Shown here one piece after another: positions 43,536 through 52,925 of a DNA stretch of 64,000 nucleotides. Where the stretch lies: the NCBI RefSeq assembly GCF_022179465.1, contig NZ_BPQV01000003.1:372001-436000 (forward strand). The letters run 5' to 3'. The stretch's first letter is position 1. Every line of letters begins with the position of its first letter. The translations under genes and the position numbers were made by a program. The notes under the pieces were generated by a model, which saw only the letters and a program-made list of their open reading frames with translations, did no database searches and was not told the DNA's origin. The DNA is from Methylobacterium organophilum (lineage in GTDB: Bacteria; Pseudomonadota; Alphaproteobacteria; Rhizobiales; Beijerinckiaceae).

Positions 43536-44654
43536 GTGGGCGGGCGGGCGAGAACTCAAGCGGAGGAGGAGCTCCGATACGCCTGGGTCGACGTGGCAAA
43601 GGGCATCTGCATCTTGCTCGTGGTGATGATGCACTCGACCCTCGGCACCGGCGAGGCGATGGGTGGGGAGGGCTTCCTGCACCCGGTCGTCGCCTTCGCC
43701 AAGCCGTTCCGGATCCCGGACTTCTTCCTGCTCTCGGGTCTGTTCGTCGGACGGGTGCTGGACCGTGACTGGCGCCGCTTCGCCGACCGGCGCATAATCC
43801 ACTTCGCCTACTTCTACCTGCTCTGGCTGCTGCTTCAGTCGGCGTTGAAGTACGAGACCGTCGCCGGGGATGGGGGCATCCCGGCCTTCCTGGCTCACCT
43901 TGCCCTCGCCCTCGTCGAGCCCTACTCAACGCTGTGGTTCATCTATCTCCTCGCCGTGTTCTCGATCGTGACGAAGTTGCTGCGGCCTTTGCCTGGCCCG
44001 GCGCTTCTCGGGACCGCCGCGCTGTTGCAGATCATGCCGGTCCAAACCTCCTCCTTCCTCGTTGAGGAGTTCTGCGCCCGCTACGTCTACTTCGTCGGCG
44101 GCTACCTCCTGGCCGACCAGATCTTTGCCTTCTCCGATGCCGTGCGGCGCTACCGGCGGCTGGCGCTTGCAAGCCTTGGGGCCTGGGCGTTGGCCGAGGG
44201 CTGGCTCGCCTTCACGCCGTCGGGCATCCCGGACCACCCGACCCTCGCGAGCCTGCCGGGGGTGGGTCTCGCGGCCGGATTCGCGGGCGCGCTGGCGATT
44301 GTCGCACTTGCCAGCTTGCTGGCCGAAGCGGGAGGCGTCGTGACGGGGGCGCTGCGTACCTGCGGGAAGCGCTCCATCGTGATCTATCTTGCCTTCTTCC
44401 TGCCAATGGCCGCCTGGCGCAGCCTGATCGTGAAGACGGGCGTGATCGAGGATGTCGGATTGGCCTCGCTCGCCGTGATGAGCGTCGCCGTCGTACTGCC
44501 TCTTCTCTTCGAGCGGCTCATCCGCGGCACCTGGCTCGGCTTCCTATTTCGCCGTCCCCGCGTTCTTCATCTCACGGGTACAAGGAGCGGTGAGGCAGCG
44601 CTCACGACGCCGCTGACCGGCAGCCGGGTGATCGAACGTCAGGCTCGCGGTTAG
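43536..44654 (+). CDS. Acyltransferase_3-family membrane protein
   Basis: A 372-residue integral membrane protein with about ten helices. The N-terminal signature RYAWVDVAKGICILLVVMMH carries the catalytic-type histidine of acyltransferase_3/OafB-like enzymes, and FRIPDFFLLSGLFVGR is the family's R-x-x-FF(L)xSG motif. Such enzymes transfer acetyl or other acyl groups to sugars of polysaccharides or to lipids. The GTG at 43536 was chosen as the first start after the shadow region; a later start would cut the conserved N-terminus. No sugar-biosynthesis partner is adjacent. Confidence 0.82.
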   Translation: MGGRARTQAEEELRYAWVDVAKGICILLVVMMHSTLGTGEAMGGEGFLHPVVAFAKPFRIPDFFLLSGLFVGRVLDRDWRRFADRRIIHFAYFYLLWLLLQSALKYETVAGDGGIPAFLAHLALALVEPYSTLWFIYLLAVFSIVTKLLRPLPGPALLGTAALLQIMPVQTSSFLVEEFCARYVYFVGGYLLADQIFAFSDAVRRYRRLALASLGAWALAEGWLAFTPSGIPDHPTLASLPGVGLAAGFAGALAIVALASLLAEAGGVVTGALRTCGKRSIVIYLAFFLPMAAWRSLIVKTGVIEDVGLASLAVMSVAVVLPLLFERLIRGTWLGFLFRRPRVLHLTGTRSGEAALTTPLTGSRVIERQARG

Positions 44655-44839
44655 CGCAGGACCCGGGGGGGGCGTCTCGTCGGTGACGAGCAGGTCGAGG
44701 CTCGCGCGGCCGATTGCCTCGGCGAGCCCGTCCGTCAGGCGTGGGCGGGCCGGACAACCCTTCCGCACTCGCAAAGACCCGTTAGGTCTCGGCGTGTCAG
44801 GATCGAAGCGACGACAACGCAGCCGGGGAACGCCGCGCG

Positions 44840-46360
44840 ATGATCCTGCCTCGGCGCCTCCCGCGCATCCTCCGGTCCGGCCGCAACTGGGTCGCGCTCA
44901 GCGTGCTGGCGCCCGTCGGCATGCTGGTCACGTCAGGGCTCCTGCTGCTGGAGGTGCGCCGTGACGCCTGGGACAAGGCTGAGCAAACCTCGAAGAACCT
45001 ACTGCAGGTCATCGAGCGTGACATTGCCCGCAACGTCGAGCTCATCGACCTGTCCCTGCAGGCGGCGGTCGAGAACCTGCGTGCGCCCGAGGCGGCGGGG
45101 GCCGGCCCCAAGCTGCGCCAACTCATCCTGTTCGACCGGGCCGCCACCGCCAAGGACCTCGGGGTCATGCTGGTCATCGACGCCGACGGTGACGTCGCGG
45201 CCGATGCGGGCGCCGTCCCTCCGCGCAAGGGCAATTACGCCGACCGCGACTACTTCCAGGTCCACAAGGCGCGCTCGGACGTCGGCCTCCATATCGGCCG
45301 ACCGCTGATCTCGCGCCTGACCGGGGAGCGCATGCTGCCGTTCAGCCGCCGCATCGCCAACCCCGATGGCTCGTTCGGCGGCGTTGCGCTTGGTACGCTC
45401 AAGCTATCGTACTTCACCCGGCTGTTCGACCGGATCAGCCTCGGTCATGAGGGTGCGATCAACCTCTACATGCAGGACGGCACGCGCGTCGTGCGCCATC
45501 CCTACGTCGAGGCCGACATCGGCGTGAACATCGCCGGCACCCGGAACTTCGACCGGTTCGTGCGCGAGGGCGGCGGCGCCTTCGTCGGCACCTCGGTCCG
45601 GGACGGCGTCGAGCGCCATTACGCCTTCACGCGGGTCGGCGACCTACCCCTCGTCCTCAACGTCGCCGTCGCCACCGCCGAGGTCGAGGCCGCATGGCGG
45701 ACGAAGGCGCTCGGTATCGCCGCCGTCGTACTCGTGCTGTGCGGGCTGACGGTCACGCTGTCGCTGCTGTTCGGCCGCGAGCTCCGCCGCCGCGCGGAGA
45801 TGCACGCCGAGATGGCCCGCCTCTCGCGCACCGACGCGCTGACCGGCCTTGCGAACCGCCGCCGGTTCGAGCAGGTCCTCGCCCGGGCTTGCGAGGACGC
45901 CCGACGCACGGGCAACCCGCTGTCGCTGCTCGTCGTCGATGCCGACCATTTCAAGCGCTACAACGACCGTTACGGCCACGCTGTGGGTGACGAGGTGCTC
46001 AAGGGCTTGGCCGGCTGCCTCAAGGCTGCCGTGCCCCGGCCCGGCGACCTCGCCTGTCGGGTCGGCGGCGAGGAGTTCGTGCTGCTCTTGCCGAACACCG
46101 ACGCTGCGGGCGCGCGGCGCGTCGCCGAGAGGGTGCACGCCCAGGTGTCGGGACTGGCAATCGCCTCGGCCGGCATCGCGCCAGGCGCCGTCACGGTCAG
46201 CATCGGGCTGGCGACCGGGATAACCGACGCCGACCTCTACGGCTTGGCCGATGCCGCCCTCTACGAAGCCAAGGCATGCGGCCGGAACCAGACCCGCTGC
46301 GCATCGCGCCTAACGGGCAGGTCAGCCGGCGAGCCGCAGTTTCGTCTGGTCGGCGCCTGA
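44840..46360 (+). CDS. Membrane-bound diguanylate cyclase with dCache-type sensor
   Basis: A 506-residue signalling protein. First membrane helix near residues 17-38, an extracytoplasmic double-Cache sensor (ADRDYFQVHKARSDVGLHIG, SFGGVALGTLKLSYF), a second helix near 290-312, then a GGDEF domain. The active site reads GGEEF and an intact inhibitory I-site RPGD lies five residues before it, so it probably makes c-di-GMP under product inhibition. Also present: DALTGLANRRRFE, DADHFKRYNDRYGH and SIGLA. It may link the surface or metal environment to biofilm formation; ligand unknown. Confidence 0.92.
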   Translation: MILPRRLPRILRSGRNWVALSVLAPVGMLVTSGLLLLEVRRDAWDKAEQTSKNLLQVIERDIARNVELIDLSLQAAVENLRAPEAAGAGPKLRQLILFDRAATAKDLGVMLVIDADGDVAADAGAVPPRKGNYADRDYFQVHKARSDVGLHIGRPLISRLTGERMLPFSRRIANPDGSFGGVALGTLKLSYFTRLFDRISLGHEGAINLYMQDGTRVVRHPYVEADIGVNIAGTRNFDRFVREGGGAFVGTSVRDGVERHYAFTRVGDLPLVLNVAVATAEVEAAWRTKALGIAAVVLVLCGLTVTLSLLFGRELRRRAEMHAEMARLSRTDALTGLANRRRFEQVLARACEDARRTGNPLSLLVVDADHFKRYNDRYGHAVGDEVLKGLAGCLKAAVPRPGDLACRVGGEEFVLLLPNTDAAGARRVAERVHAQVSGLAIASAGIAPGAVTVSIGLATGITDADLYGLADAALYEAKACGRNQTRCASRLTGRSAGEPQFRLVGA

Positions 46361-46698
46361 GACGCTCGGCCGGGGCACGATGGCGTCGCGATGCCCGTGA
46401 TCGCAACCCTCACGGCAGCGATCCTCGGGTGGGTCGTTCTCGACCTCAGGCGCCCGCAATAGCGGGGGGCTGGCTTGAGCGGGGCGAGGCCGCATCTTGG
46501 AAGCGATGGTCTTGCCAGGGCGCCGAGCCTGGTTCTCCAGGTCCGACGGTTGACACCCGCTTCCCTGGGGAACCGTGGGCAACGGCTGGATGCGAGCGAT
46601 CCCGTGACGTCCAGCCCTGTTGCTCGACCACCGCAAGCCGATGCCGGTAGAAACGTACCCACATGTAGAGGCAAGATCTCTTCGCGGAACCAAGCTGT
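46361..46698. other. Gene-free stretch
   Basis: 338 bp between the diguanylate cyclase and the XRE regulator with no supportable gene or obvious regulatory repeat. Confidence 0.4.
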
Positions 46699-46953
46699 TT
46701 AGCCTCGCCCGGTGCCATCCTCCGCGTCATCGCGCTTCACGTGCGGCCTGCTGACCAGAACGCCAATCGCTTCGCCACTTCGGTAGAAGCGCGCCCCACG
46801 GTTCTCCAGGGCTTCGCGTAAGGCGCGGACCACGCGGCTTCGGGGCTCCACCTTCTGGTTCTCGAAATCATTTATCGTTTTCTTGCTCACGTCCGAGAGT
46901 TTCGAGAACTCAAGCTGCGTCAGGCCGAGCAACTCGCGAGCCGCTTGGCACAC
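46699..46953 (-). CDS. XRE-type helix-turn-helix regulator
   Basis: 84 residues from a GTG at 46953: CQAARELLGLTQLEFSKLSDVSKKTINDFENQKVEP, a canonical Cro/C1-type HTH, followed by RVVRALREALENRGARFYRSGEAIGV, the C-terminal layout of many small alphaproteobacterial XRE regulators. The frame is open upstream to 47157 with a lower-quality 68-residue extension that crosses an AT-rich segment (47030-47060), so a longer product is possible. It is divergent from the gene at 47156 and is the obvious candidate regulator of the unknown cluster there. Confidence 0.75.
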   Translation of the reverse strand: MCQAARELLGLTQLEFSKLSDVSKKTINDFENQKVEPRSRVVRALREALENRGARFYRSGEAIGVLVSRPHVKRDDAEDGTGRG

Positions 46954-47155
46954 AACGCCCGGAAGGGGGGCGCCGGGCTCCAGCGCTTCGACGTTGGCTG
47001 AGGATAAGTCGAGCGGCGGCTTGCTTTGCTCGTGATAAAATATTACACCCGTGGTATAGTTCCATCTCGTTGCTTGAGCTCGCCCGTCCGCGCGTGGTCC
47101 CACTCCATCGCCGGCATCCGTGGCCCGCTCCGCTCTCTCGGGATGGGACTGCTCC

Positions 47156-48229
47156 ATGCTCTACGCCTTCTACGGGGCCGATGGCCGTTCGGCCGCGACC
47201 CATGCCGCCCTCGCGGCGGCCCACGCCCTGACCACCGCCGCACGGCCCGCCACGTTGCTGAGGATCACCGAGCGGGGACAGGGCCTTGCCCGGATCCCGG
47301 AGACGATGCCAGAGGCCCTGTGCGTCGTCGAGGCCGAACCCGGCGACCTCGTCACCTTCGACGATCCGGAGGATCTGATCAGGCAGGCGCAGGCGACGGC
47401 GCGGGACGTCGTCCTGGACCTTCCGCTCTCCTGGCTCCCCTACCGCAGCTTGCGCGAGGCGGCGGCCTTGTCGGTGGTCGTTGTCGGTCCGGGCGCCATG
47501 GAGGAGCGCCTCGCAGCCTTCGCCCTCGGCCAGTGCGGGGAACAGGTGATCTCGGGACGGGCGGCGGCGGATCAGGCTTCCGGCGTGGGGCCGGAGCCCG
47601 GATCCGCCGCCCCGGTCTGGCTGCTCGGGGCCGGACGGGCCGGAGGAGGCCCGGACGCCACGCGCTTCGAACAGACGATGCGCCCCCTCCTCCGCCGCGC
47701 CGGCGCCGGTGACGGCTGCCGGTTCCTGCCCGTGGCCCTGCCCGCGCCGACGCGATCCGAGACGCACGCCGTCGCGGCGGGCCATCCGCTGGCCGGAACG
47801 GTGCGCCAGGGCATGCTCCTTCTCGCCGCCATCGAGGTGGCCGCCCAGGATCCCTTCGTCGCTTCCCTCGACAGCGGGCGGTTCGCCCGCGCGCTCGGCC
47901 TCGATCCCGAGATGCCCGTCACCCCCGACGAGCGGCGGCTCTGCGACCGGCTGCGCGACCTCGCCGACGCGCTGGAGGCGCTGGAGCAAGGCGGACCGGC
48001 TCCGGAGGAGATGGCGCGGGCGCCGCTCATGGAATCCTGGAGTTTTCTGAGCGGCCGGACGCGGGTGCTTGCCGGCGTCTCCTTCGGCCACCCGACCATC
48101 GCTTCCGGGCGCCCCACCCTCACCTCGGACGTCTTCGCCACGGACGGAAGAACTTGGGCGCGGACGCTGTCGCGCCTCTATCGCCTGGGGACACCGGCAG
48201 AGGCGACGCCGGCGGCGGGGCTCCAGTGA
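47156..48229 (+). CDS. Hypothetical protein, first gene of the AAA/phosphoesterase cluster
   Basis: A 357-residue protein starting MLYAFYGADGRSAATHAALAAAHAL. I do not recognise the family. Segments such as ARDVVLDLPLSWLPYRSL and AAALSVVVVGPGAMEERLAAF recall the strand-helix alternation of ParA-like NTPases, but there is no Walker A lysine motif, so this is only a fold guess. Divergent from an XRE regulator and followed by co-directional genes to 53.9 kb. The ATG at 47156 is preferred over one at 47120 because the earlier residues look non-coding. Confidence 0.6.
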   Translation: MLYAFYGADGRSAATHAALAAAHALTTAARPATLLRITERGQGLARIPETMPEALCVVEAEPGDLVTFDDPEDLIRQAQATARDVVLDLPLSWLPYRSLREAAALSVVVVGPGAMEERLAAFALGQCGEQVISGRAAADQASGVGPEPGSAAPVWLLGAGRAGGGPDATRFEQTMRPLLRRAGAGDGCRFLPVALPAPTRSETHAVAAGHPLAGTVRQGMLLLAAIEVAAQDPFVASLDSGRFARALGLDPEMPVTPDERRLCDRLRDLADALEALEQGGPAPEEMARAPLMESWSFLSGRTRVLAGVSFGHPTIASGRPTLTSDVFATDGRTWARTLSRLYRLGTPAEATPAAGLQ

Positions 48230-48274
48230 GCGCGCGCCCTCCCGCCCATCCCGACGCCATGGAGATAGCCTGAC

Positions 48275-48745
48275 ATGTCCCGACCCGCTTCCGGGCGCCG
48301 CGACGCCTGCCCGGCCGCTCCCGCGTGCCCGCCCGCCGCCAACGCCGCGCTGAGGCGCGCGCCCCCGATGCTCAGGCTGTGGCGGGTCGTGCCGCCGCAG
48401 TCCCTCGGTCCCGCGACGGCGCGCTCGCTCCTCATGGTGTTGCGCGCGGTCGAACCCCCTTGCGCCCGGCGACGCTGGGACGCCGCGCTCCGGGGCGATC
48501 CGGTCGCGACCACGCGCATCGCGCTCACGGTCCTGCGCCTGGAAGGGGTGAGCGGACCGGCGGCCGACACCGTCGCGAGCGCCCTGCTGCTGCGTGCCTT
48601 GTGCGGTGATCGAACCGCCCCGGTCGTCCTCGCAAGCGCGCTGAGGCGATTGGCGCGCCGACGTCCGGACGAGCGTCACCTGGTCGAACTCGCCGCGCGG
48701 TGGGCGGCCTGGGTGCCGCGCGTCCCGCCGGCGCCGCGGCCGTGA
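48275..48745 (+). CDS. Hypothetical helical protein (156 aa)
   Basis: Mostly helical, rich in Ala, Arg and Leu (LGPATARSLLMVLRAVEP, ADTVASALLLRALCGDRTAP). No recognised family. It lies between the first unknown gene and the metallophosphoesterase, in the same direction with short gaps. The Arg-rich composition leaves some doubt, but it fills the gap between the flanking genes and no better frame exists. Confidence 0.5.
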   Translation: MSRPASGRRDACPAAPACPPAANAALRRAPPMLRLWRVVPPQSLGPATARSLLMVLRAVEPPCARRRWDAALRGDPVATTRIALTVLRLEGVSGPAADTVASALLLRALCGDRTAPVVLASALRRLARRRPDERHLVELAARWAAWVPRVPPAPRP

Positions 48746-48820
48746 CCGACCGGGACCGGTTCGCCCCGGCGCCGGCCGAGAACCCCTGCCCCGCATCCCA
48801 ATCGCCCAAGGACGGCACCC

Positions 48821-49594
48821 ATGCGCATCTGGATCCTGTCGGACCTCCACCAAGGAGTGGGAGGGCCACCGTGGAACCCGGCCCGTATCCCCGAAGCCGA
48901 CGTGGTGGTCGTCGCGGGCGACGTCTGCGAGGGGCTGGGCGCCGCGGTGGACTGGGCGGCCGAAGCGCTCGGACGCCACATGCCGGTCGTGATGGTCGCC
49001 GGCAACCACGAGTTTTACCGCCGCATCCACGGCGAGGAACTCGCGCTGGGCCGTGCCGCCGCGCAAGCCGCCGGCATTCACCTGTTGGAGGACGAGGCGG
49101 TCGCGCTCGGCGGCGTCCGGTTCTGCGGGGCCACCCTCTGGACCGACTATGCGCTCGATGGCCTTGAACGGCGGCGGGCGGCGATGGACGCCGCCGGCCG
49201 TGGCCTCAACGACCACCGGCGCATCCGCTGGGGCCACGCGCGGCGGCCCTTCCGCCCGGAGGAGGCGCTCGGCCTGCACGAGGCCTCGCGCGCCTTCCTG
49301 GACGCCGTCCTCCGGGAGACCCCCGGCGGGTTGCCCCAGGTGGTGGTCACGCACCACGGCCCGGCACCGGCCTCCGTCGCGCCGGTCTTCGCCGGCGACC
49401 CGCTGAACCCGGCCTTCGTCTCCGATCTCGGGCCGATGATCGAGGACCGGCGCCCCGCCCTCTGGGTTCACGGTCACGTCCACGCCAGCCTCGACTACGT
49501 GCACGCCGCCACACGGGTGATCTGCAACCCCCGCGGGTACGGCTCCGAGAACCCGGCCTTCCGCGCGGATCTCGTGGTGGAGGTCGGCGCGTGA
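48821..49594 (+). CDS. Calcineurin-like metallophosphoesterase
   Basis: A 257-residue cytoplasmic phosphoesterase with the complete family set: SDLHQG (Asp8, His10), VVAGDVCEG, MVAGNHEFY, VVVTHHGP and WVHGHVH. Such enzymes bind two metal ions and cleave phosphomono- or diesters, including nucleotides and DNA ends. It is closely related to the protein at 51952, which keeps the frame of the fold but has lost most ligands. The AAA+ gene lies between the two. Substrate unknown. Confidence 0.88.
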   Translation: MRIWILSDLHQGVGGPPWNPARIPEADVVVVAGDVCEGLGAAVDWAAEALGRHMPVVMVAGNHEFYRRIHGEELALGRAAAQAAGIHLLEDEAVALGGVRFCGATLWTDYALDGLERRRAAMDAAGRGLNDHRRIRWGHARRPFRPEEALGLHEASRAFLDAVLRETPGGLPQVVVTHHGPAPASVAPVFAGDPLNPAFVSDLGPMIEDRRPALWVHGHVHASLDYVHAATRVICNPRGYGSENPAFRADLVVEVGA

Positions 49595-49637
49595 GGACGC
49601 CTCCCGCATCGGGCGTCGCGGCAAACGGGGGACTTGG

Positions 49638-49925
49638 ATGACCGCCTACCTTCCGGCCGACCTGCACGAGCAGGTCGCCGCCCTGCGCACGCTGCTCGGC
49701 CGCCTGGAGCGGGTCGTCGCGGGGGCGTCGCCGATCCGCAGGGAGCTCGCGTGGGCCCCCCTCGTCGAGGGCTGGGTGCCCGCCTCGCAGCCGCTTCCCG
49801 CCATCGTCGGCGTGATCGACGGGAGCGCCGTGCTCACGGGCCGGATGTGGGCGCTCGACCCGAACCTCAGATGGGCGCTGACGGAGGAGGGCTGGCTGCG
49901 CCTCGGCCAGCGCGGCGAAGCCTGA
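49638..49925 (+). CDS. Hypothetical protein (95 aa)
   Basis: MTAYLPADLHEQVAALRTLLGRLERVV..., a short helical N-terminus followed by WAPLVEGWVPASQPLPAIVGVIDGSAVLTGRMWALDP, which looks like a compact beta-rich domain. I cannot name the family. It sits 43 bp after the phosphoesterase and 17 bp before the AAA+ gene, so it belongs to the same operon and may be a small partner of the ATPase. Confidence 0.6.
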   Translation: MTAYLPADLHEQVAALRTLLGRLERVVAGASPIRRELAWAPLVEGWVPASQPLPAIVGVIDGSAVLTGRMWALDPNLRWALTEEGWLRLGQRGEA

Positions 49926-49942
49926 CGCGTCGGACCACGAAG

Positions 49943-51748
49943 ATGGAGGACGAATTTCCTTTGACCGGTCCTGTCGTACCCCCGAGCCTCGCGCGCAGGA
50001 TCGTCCTGCGCCACCTGCCGCGCATCCTGCGTGCGGGCCTAGATCCCGACGGCTTGTACGGTCGGGTGCCGGTGATGCTGGCGCGCGACGCGGGGGCCGT
50101 CGACGCCGGCCTCGGCGAGGCGGTCCTGGCCTGGATCGCGCAAGGACCGGCGCGGGACATCCACGACGACCTTCCGGAGATGGCCGCCGGGACGGCGCCG
50201 CGGGGCCCCAGGGCCCTGCTCAGGCGCGTCCTGAGGTTGCGCTCTGACGGCCGCGATGAGCGGCCGTCAGAGGTCCATCCCTCGGAGGCCCGCACGCTCG
50301 TCGGCCTCCTCGACGGGTTCGCGGCCGCCCACGACTCCGTCACGGTCCGGGAGATCGCGGACGCGGTCCTCGTGTTGACCGCCTCGCCCGCCGACCGGTC
50401 GGCCGCGGCGCGCTTGGCCGCCTCGATATGGCGGGAGCTGCCGCGCATCGACGAGAGCGCGGCGATCCTCCGGCTCCTCGACATGGCGGAAGAGTTCGAC
50501 GACGACGACGACAACTTCGTCTCGGCCGAGGCGGGCCGGCACGGACTCCTGCCCTTGCCCATGCCCGAGGACGCCCGGGCCGAGGTTCTGCGCCGGGCGT
50601 GGGTCGAGGCCATCGACGCGGCCATCGCGGACCTGCGGGTGCAGGCCCGCGCCCTGGCGCTCGGCCTGTCCGCGCTCGCCGTCGGCGAGACCGAGCGCTA
50701 CTACGGGACTGAGGGGATCGGGAGCGCGGCGCTCCGGTTCGGCGAGGCGGCGCTCGGACCCGTCGAGCGGCGCGCCCGCGCCGCCGAGCGCAGGCGCGCC
50801 GAGCTGGCCGCCGCGCGCAAGACCGCCGAGATGCCCGGGAGCGCCGCGCCCGCGCCGGCGGACGAGCCCGACGCGGGCGTGCCCGAGGGACACGTCCTGG
50901 TCTGTCCGGCCATCGGCGCCACCGGCTCCGGCAAGGGCCGCGACGTGACCAAGGGGTACGAGAAGTCCATCGCCAAGCCCCTCCCGTTGGTCCCGACGCC
51001 CGATCTCGTGCGCGTCCGGCGCCGGCTGCTCTACGAGTTCCCCCAGGCGGGCGGGGCCGTCGATTTCGTCCTATGCGATCTGGTGGGCAAGCCGTTCGTC
51101 CGCCTCGGCCACCTCCTCATCGTGGGCCCGCCCGGCAGCGGGAAGTCGCGCTTCGTCCGCCGGTTGGGCGAGGAGCTCGGGACCGGGGTCTTCCGGGTCG
51201 ACGGCTCGAACGACGCCGGGGCGAGCTTCGGCGGCACGGAGCGGCGGTGGTACTCCGCCGAGCCGGCGCGACCGTTCATGGCGGTGAACCGGTTCCTGCA
51301 AGCCAACCCCCTCGTCCTGGTGGACGAGGTGGACAAGGCACCGACCCGCAGCGACTACGGACGGCTCTGGGATGGCATGATTTCCTTCCTAGAGCCCGAG
51401 ACCGCCGCACGGTTCCCCGACCCCTGCGTGCAGGCGGAGCTCGACCTCTCCTGGGTCTCCGTGGTGGCGACGGCGAACGTGGACTGGAACTTGCCGGCGC
51501 CCCTGCTCGACAGGCTGAGGCGGATCGAGTTCCCGCATCCAGGTCCCGAGCATCTTGAGGCGCTGCTCCCCGCCCTGCTCGCCCAGGCCGCGGCCGAGCG
51601 CGGGACCGACCCGCGCTGGGTCCAGGGGCTGACGGGCGAGGAGGTGAGGGTCCTCCGCAGGGCGTGGCGGGGCGGTTCGGTGCGCCGCCTCCGCCGGATG
51701 CTGGACGTCTTGCTGCGCCACCGGGAGCAGGCGGCCGTCAGGCACTGA
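49943..51748 (+). CDS. Lon-like AAA+ ATPase without protease domain
   Basis: A 601-residue protein. The N-terminal 330 residues are helical, with an acidic patch (EEFDDDDDNF) and an Arg/Ala-rich helix. The AAA+ core has Walker A GPPGSGKSRF (395-404, Lys401), Walker B LVLVDEVDKA (D461, E462) and a sensor-like VVATANVDWNLP, then an arginine-finger-type LLDRLRRIEF. The core resembles the ATPase domain of Lon, but the Ser-Lys protease domain is absent, so it probably remodels a substrate rather than degrading it. A perfect 13 bp inverted repeat lies within the coding sequence at 50242-50272. Confidence 0.82.
   Translation: MEDEFPLTGPVVPPSLARRIVLRHLPRILRAGLDPDGLYGRVPVMLARDAGAVDAGLGEAVLAWIAQGPARDIHDDLPEMAAGTAPRGPRALLRRVLRLRSDGRDERPSEVHPSEARTLVGLLDGFAAAHDSVTVREIADAVLVLTASPADRSAAARLAASIWRELPRIDESAAILRLLDMAEEFDDDDDNFVSAEAGRHGLLPLPMPEDARAEVLRRAWVEAIDAAIADLRVQARALALGLSALAVGETERYYGTEGIGSAALRFGEAALGPVERRARAAERRRAELAAARKTAEMPGSAAPAPADEPDAGVPEGHVLVCPAIGATGSGKGRDVTKGYEKSIAKPLPLVPTPDLVRVRRRLLYEFPQAGGAVDFVLCDLVGKPFVRLGHLLIVGPPGSGKSRFVRRLGEELGTGVFRVDGSNDAGASFGGTERRWYSAEPARPFMAVNRFLQANPLVLVDEVDKAPTRSDYGRLWDGMISFLEPETAARFPDPCVQAELDLSWVSVVATANVDWNLPAPLLDRLRRIEFPHPGPEHLEALLPALLAQAAAERGTDPRWVQGLTGEEVRVLRRAWRGGSVRRLRRMLDVLLRHREQAAVRH
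50242..50272. repeat. Perfect 13 bp inverted repeat inside the AAA+ gene
   Basis: Arms CTCTGACGGCCGC (50242-50254) and GCGGCCGTCAGAG (50260-50272) around a 5-base loop. The stem is very stable and lies in the middle of the coding region (LRSDGRDERPSE). It could be a protein-binding or mRNA-structure element, or a small inserted palindrome that kept the frame. Confidence 0.75.
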
Positions 51749-51951
51749 CCGCCACTCGCCCCACCCCACAGCGCGGCCGGCGCCCCTGCCCGCCGCTTCG
51801 CGACGGAGAACCCCGGACATTGTCAGGCCGCATCCTGCCCGAACCGTATGTCCTGCCCCCGGTCTTCCGGCCCGGGCGCGCCCGCCGCAGCCTGGACGCG
51901 ACCGCGGCCTCCAACGCGCGGACCCCCCTGCTTCCCGCCCGGTCGGAGGGG

Positions 51952-52806
51952 ATGCGGCTCTGGATCATGTCCGACCTCGCCGTCCGCGACGGCGCGTTCG
52001 CCCTGCCGGATCCGCTTCCGGACCATGACGCCCTGCTGGTCGCCGGCGGGATCTCCGAGGGGCTGGTGGCCGCGGTCGAGTGGCTCGCCGGGGCGCTCGG
52101 CGACCGGAGGGCCGGCCGACCCGTGGTGCTGGTGCCGGGGATCAGCGAGTACCGCGGCGGCTTGCCTCCGCACGAGACCCTGCGGCTCGGGCGCGAGAGG
52201 GGGCGTGAACTCGGGATCACCGTGCTGATGGATGAGGCCGTCCGGCTCGACGACGGGCGGGGGGCTGCCGTCCACGTTGTGGGGGCGACGCTCTGGACCG
52301 ACTGGGCGCTCGGCGGTGCGGCATACGCCGGCGGCGCGCGGGCGCGCGCGCGCAACATGTGGCGGGGCGGCGACAACATTTTGGCGGAGCGCGACCGGAC
52401 CTGGGGCCCGTACGACGCGGCCGGTGCCCATGCCCGGTCACGCGCCTACATCGAGGACTTCCTCACGAGCGTCGTTATCCAGTCCAACGGCATCTCGGTC
52501 CCGCCATCATCGCTGGCCGCCGGGGTGCGTCCCGGCGACCGGGCCGTGGTCCTGACCCACCACGCGCCGTCGGCGCGTTCGCTGCATCCGGGCTGGCCGG
52601 AGTGGCAGTGCGAGGAGTGGGAGGCCACGACCTTCGCGTCCGACCTGGAGGACGTCCTCCGGGCATGGGGCGCGCCGGCGCTCTGGGTCCACGGCCGCGT
52701 GCCGGCGGCGGCGGACTATCACATCGGAAGGACCCGGGTGCTGGCCAATCCATGGCGGAGGCAGGGCAACCGGGCTTTCGACCCGGCGCTCGTCGTCTGC
52801 GTCTGA
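51952..52806 (+). CDS. Degenerate metallophosphoesterase-like protein
   Basis: A 284-residue paralogue of the phosphoesterase at 48821, aligned by eye from the first residues (MRLWIMSDLA against MRIWILSDLH). The ligand motifs are mostly lost: SDLA for SDLH, VAGGISEG for VAGDVCEG, GISEYRG for GNHEFYR, and VHGRVP for HGHVH; only THHAP is kept. The fold is probably retained without catalysis, suggesting a binding or scaffolding role. It lies directly after the AAA+ gene. Start ATG at 51952 with GGAGGGG upstream; an earlier TTG is possible. Confidence 0.78.
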   Translation: MRLWIMSDLAVRDGAFALPDPLPDHDALLVAGGISEGLVAAVEWLAGALGDRRAGRPVVLVPGISEYRGGLPPHETLRLGRERGRELGITVLMDEAVRLDDGRGAAVHVVGATLWTDWALGGAAYAGGARARARNMWRGGDNILAERDRTWGPYDAAGAHARSRAYIEDFLTSVVIQSNGISVPPSSLAAGVRPGDRAVVLTHHAPSARSLHPGWPEWQCEEWEATTFASDLEDVLRAWGAPALWVHGRVPAAADYHIGRTRVLANPWRRQGNRAFDPALVVCV

Positions 52807-52925
52807 ACCCTCTCCCCTCCGTTTTCCGCCCAGCGAGCCTGCGAGGGCTGCCGCGGACCACGGGAAGCCCCTTTGAGCCCCGCCTCCCGCAGCCCGCCGC
52901 GGCGCGAACCCGGAAAGGTCTCGAC

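Noticed and set aside
46910-49624. 904-codon minus-strand frame across the phosphoesterase and unknown genes
   Set aside because: Shadow composition; the plus-strand genes there have recognisable motifs.
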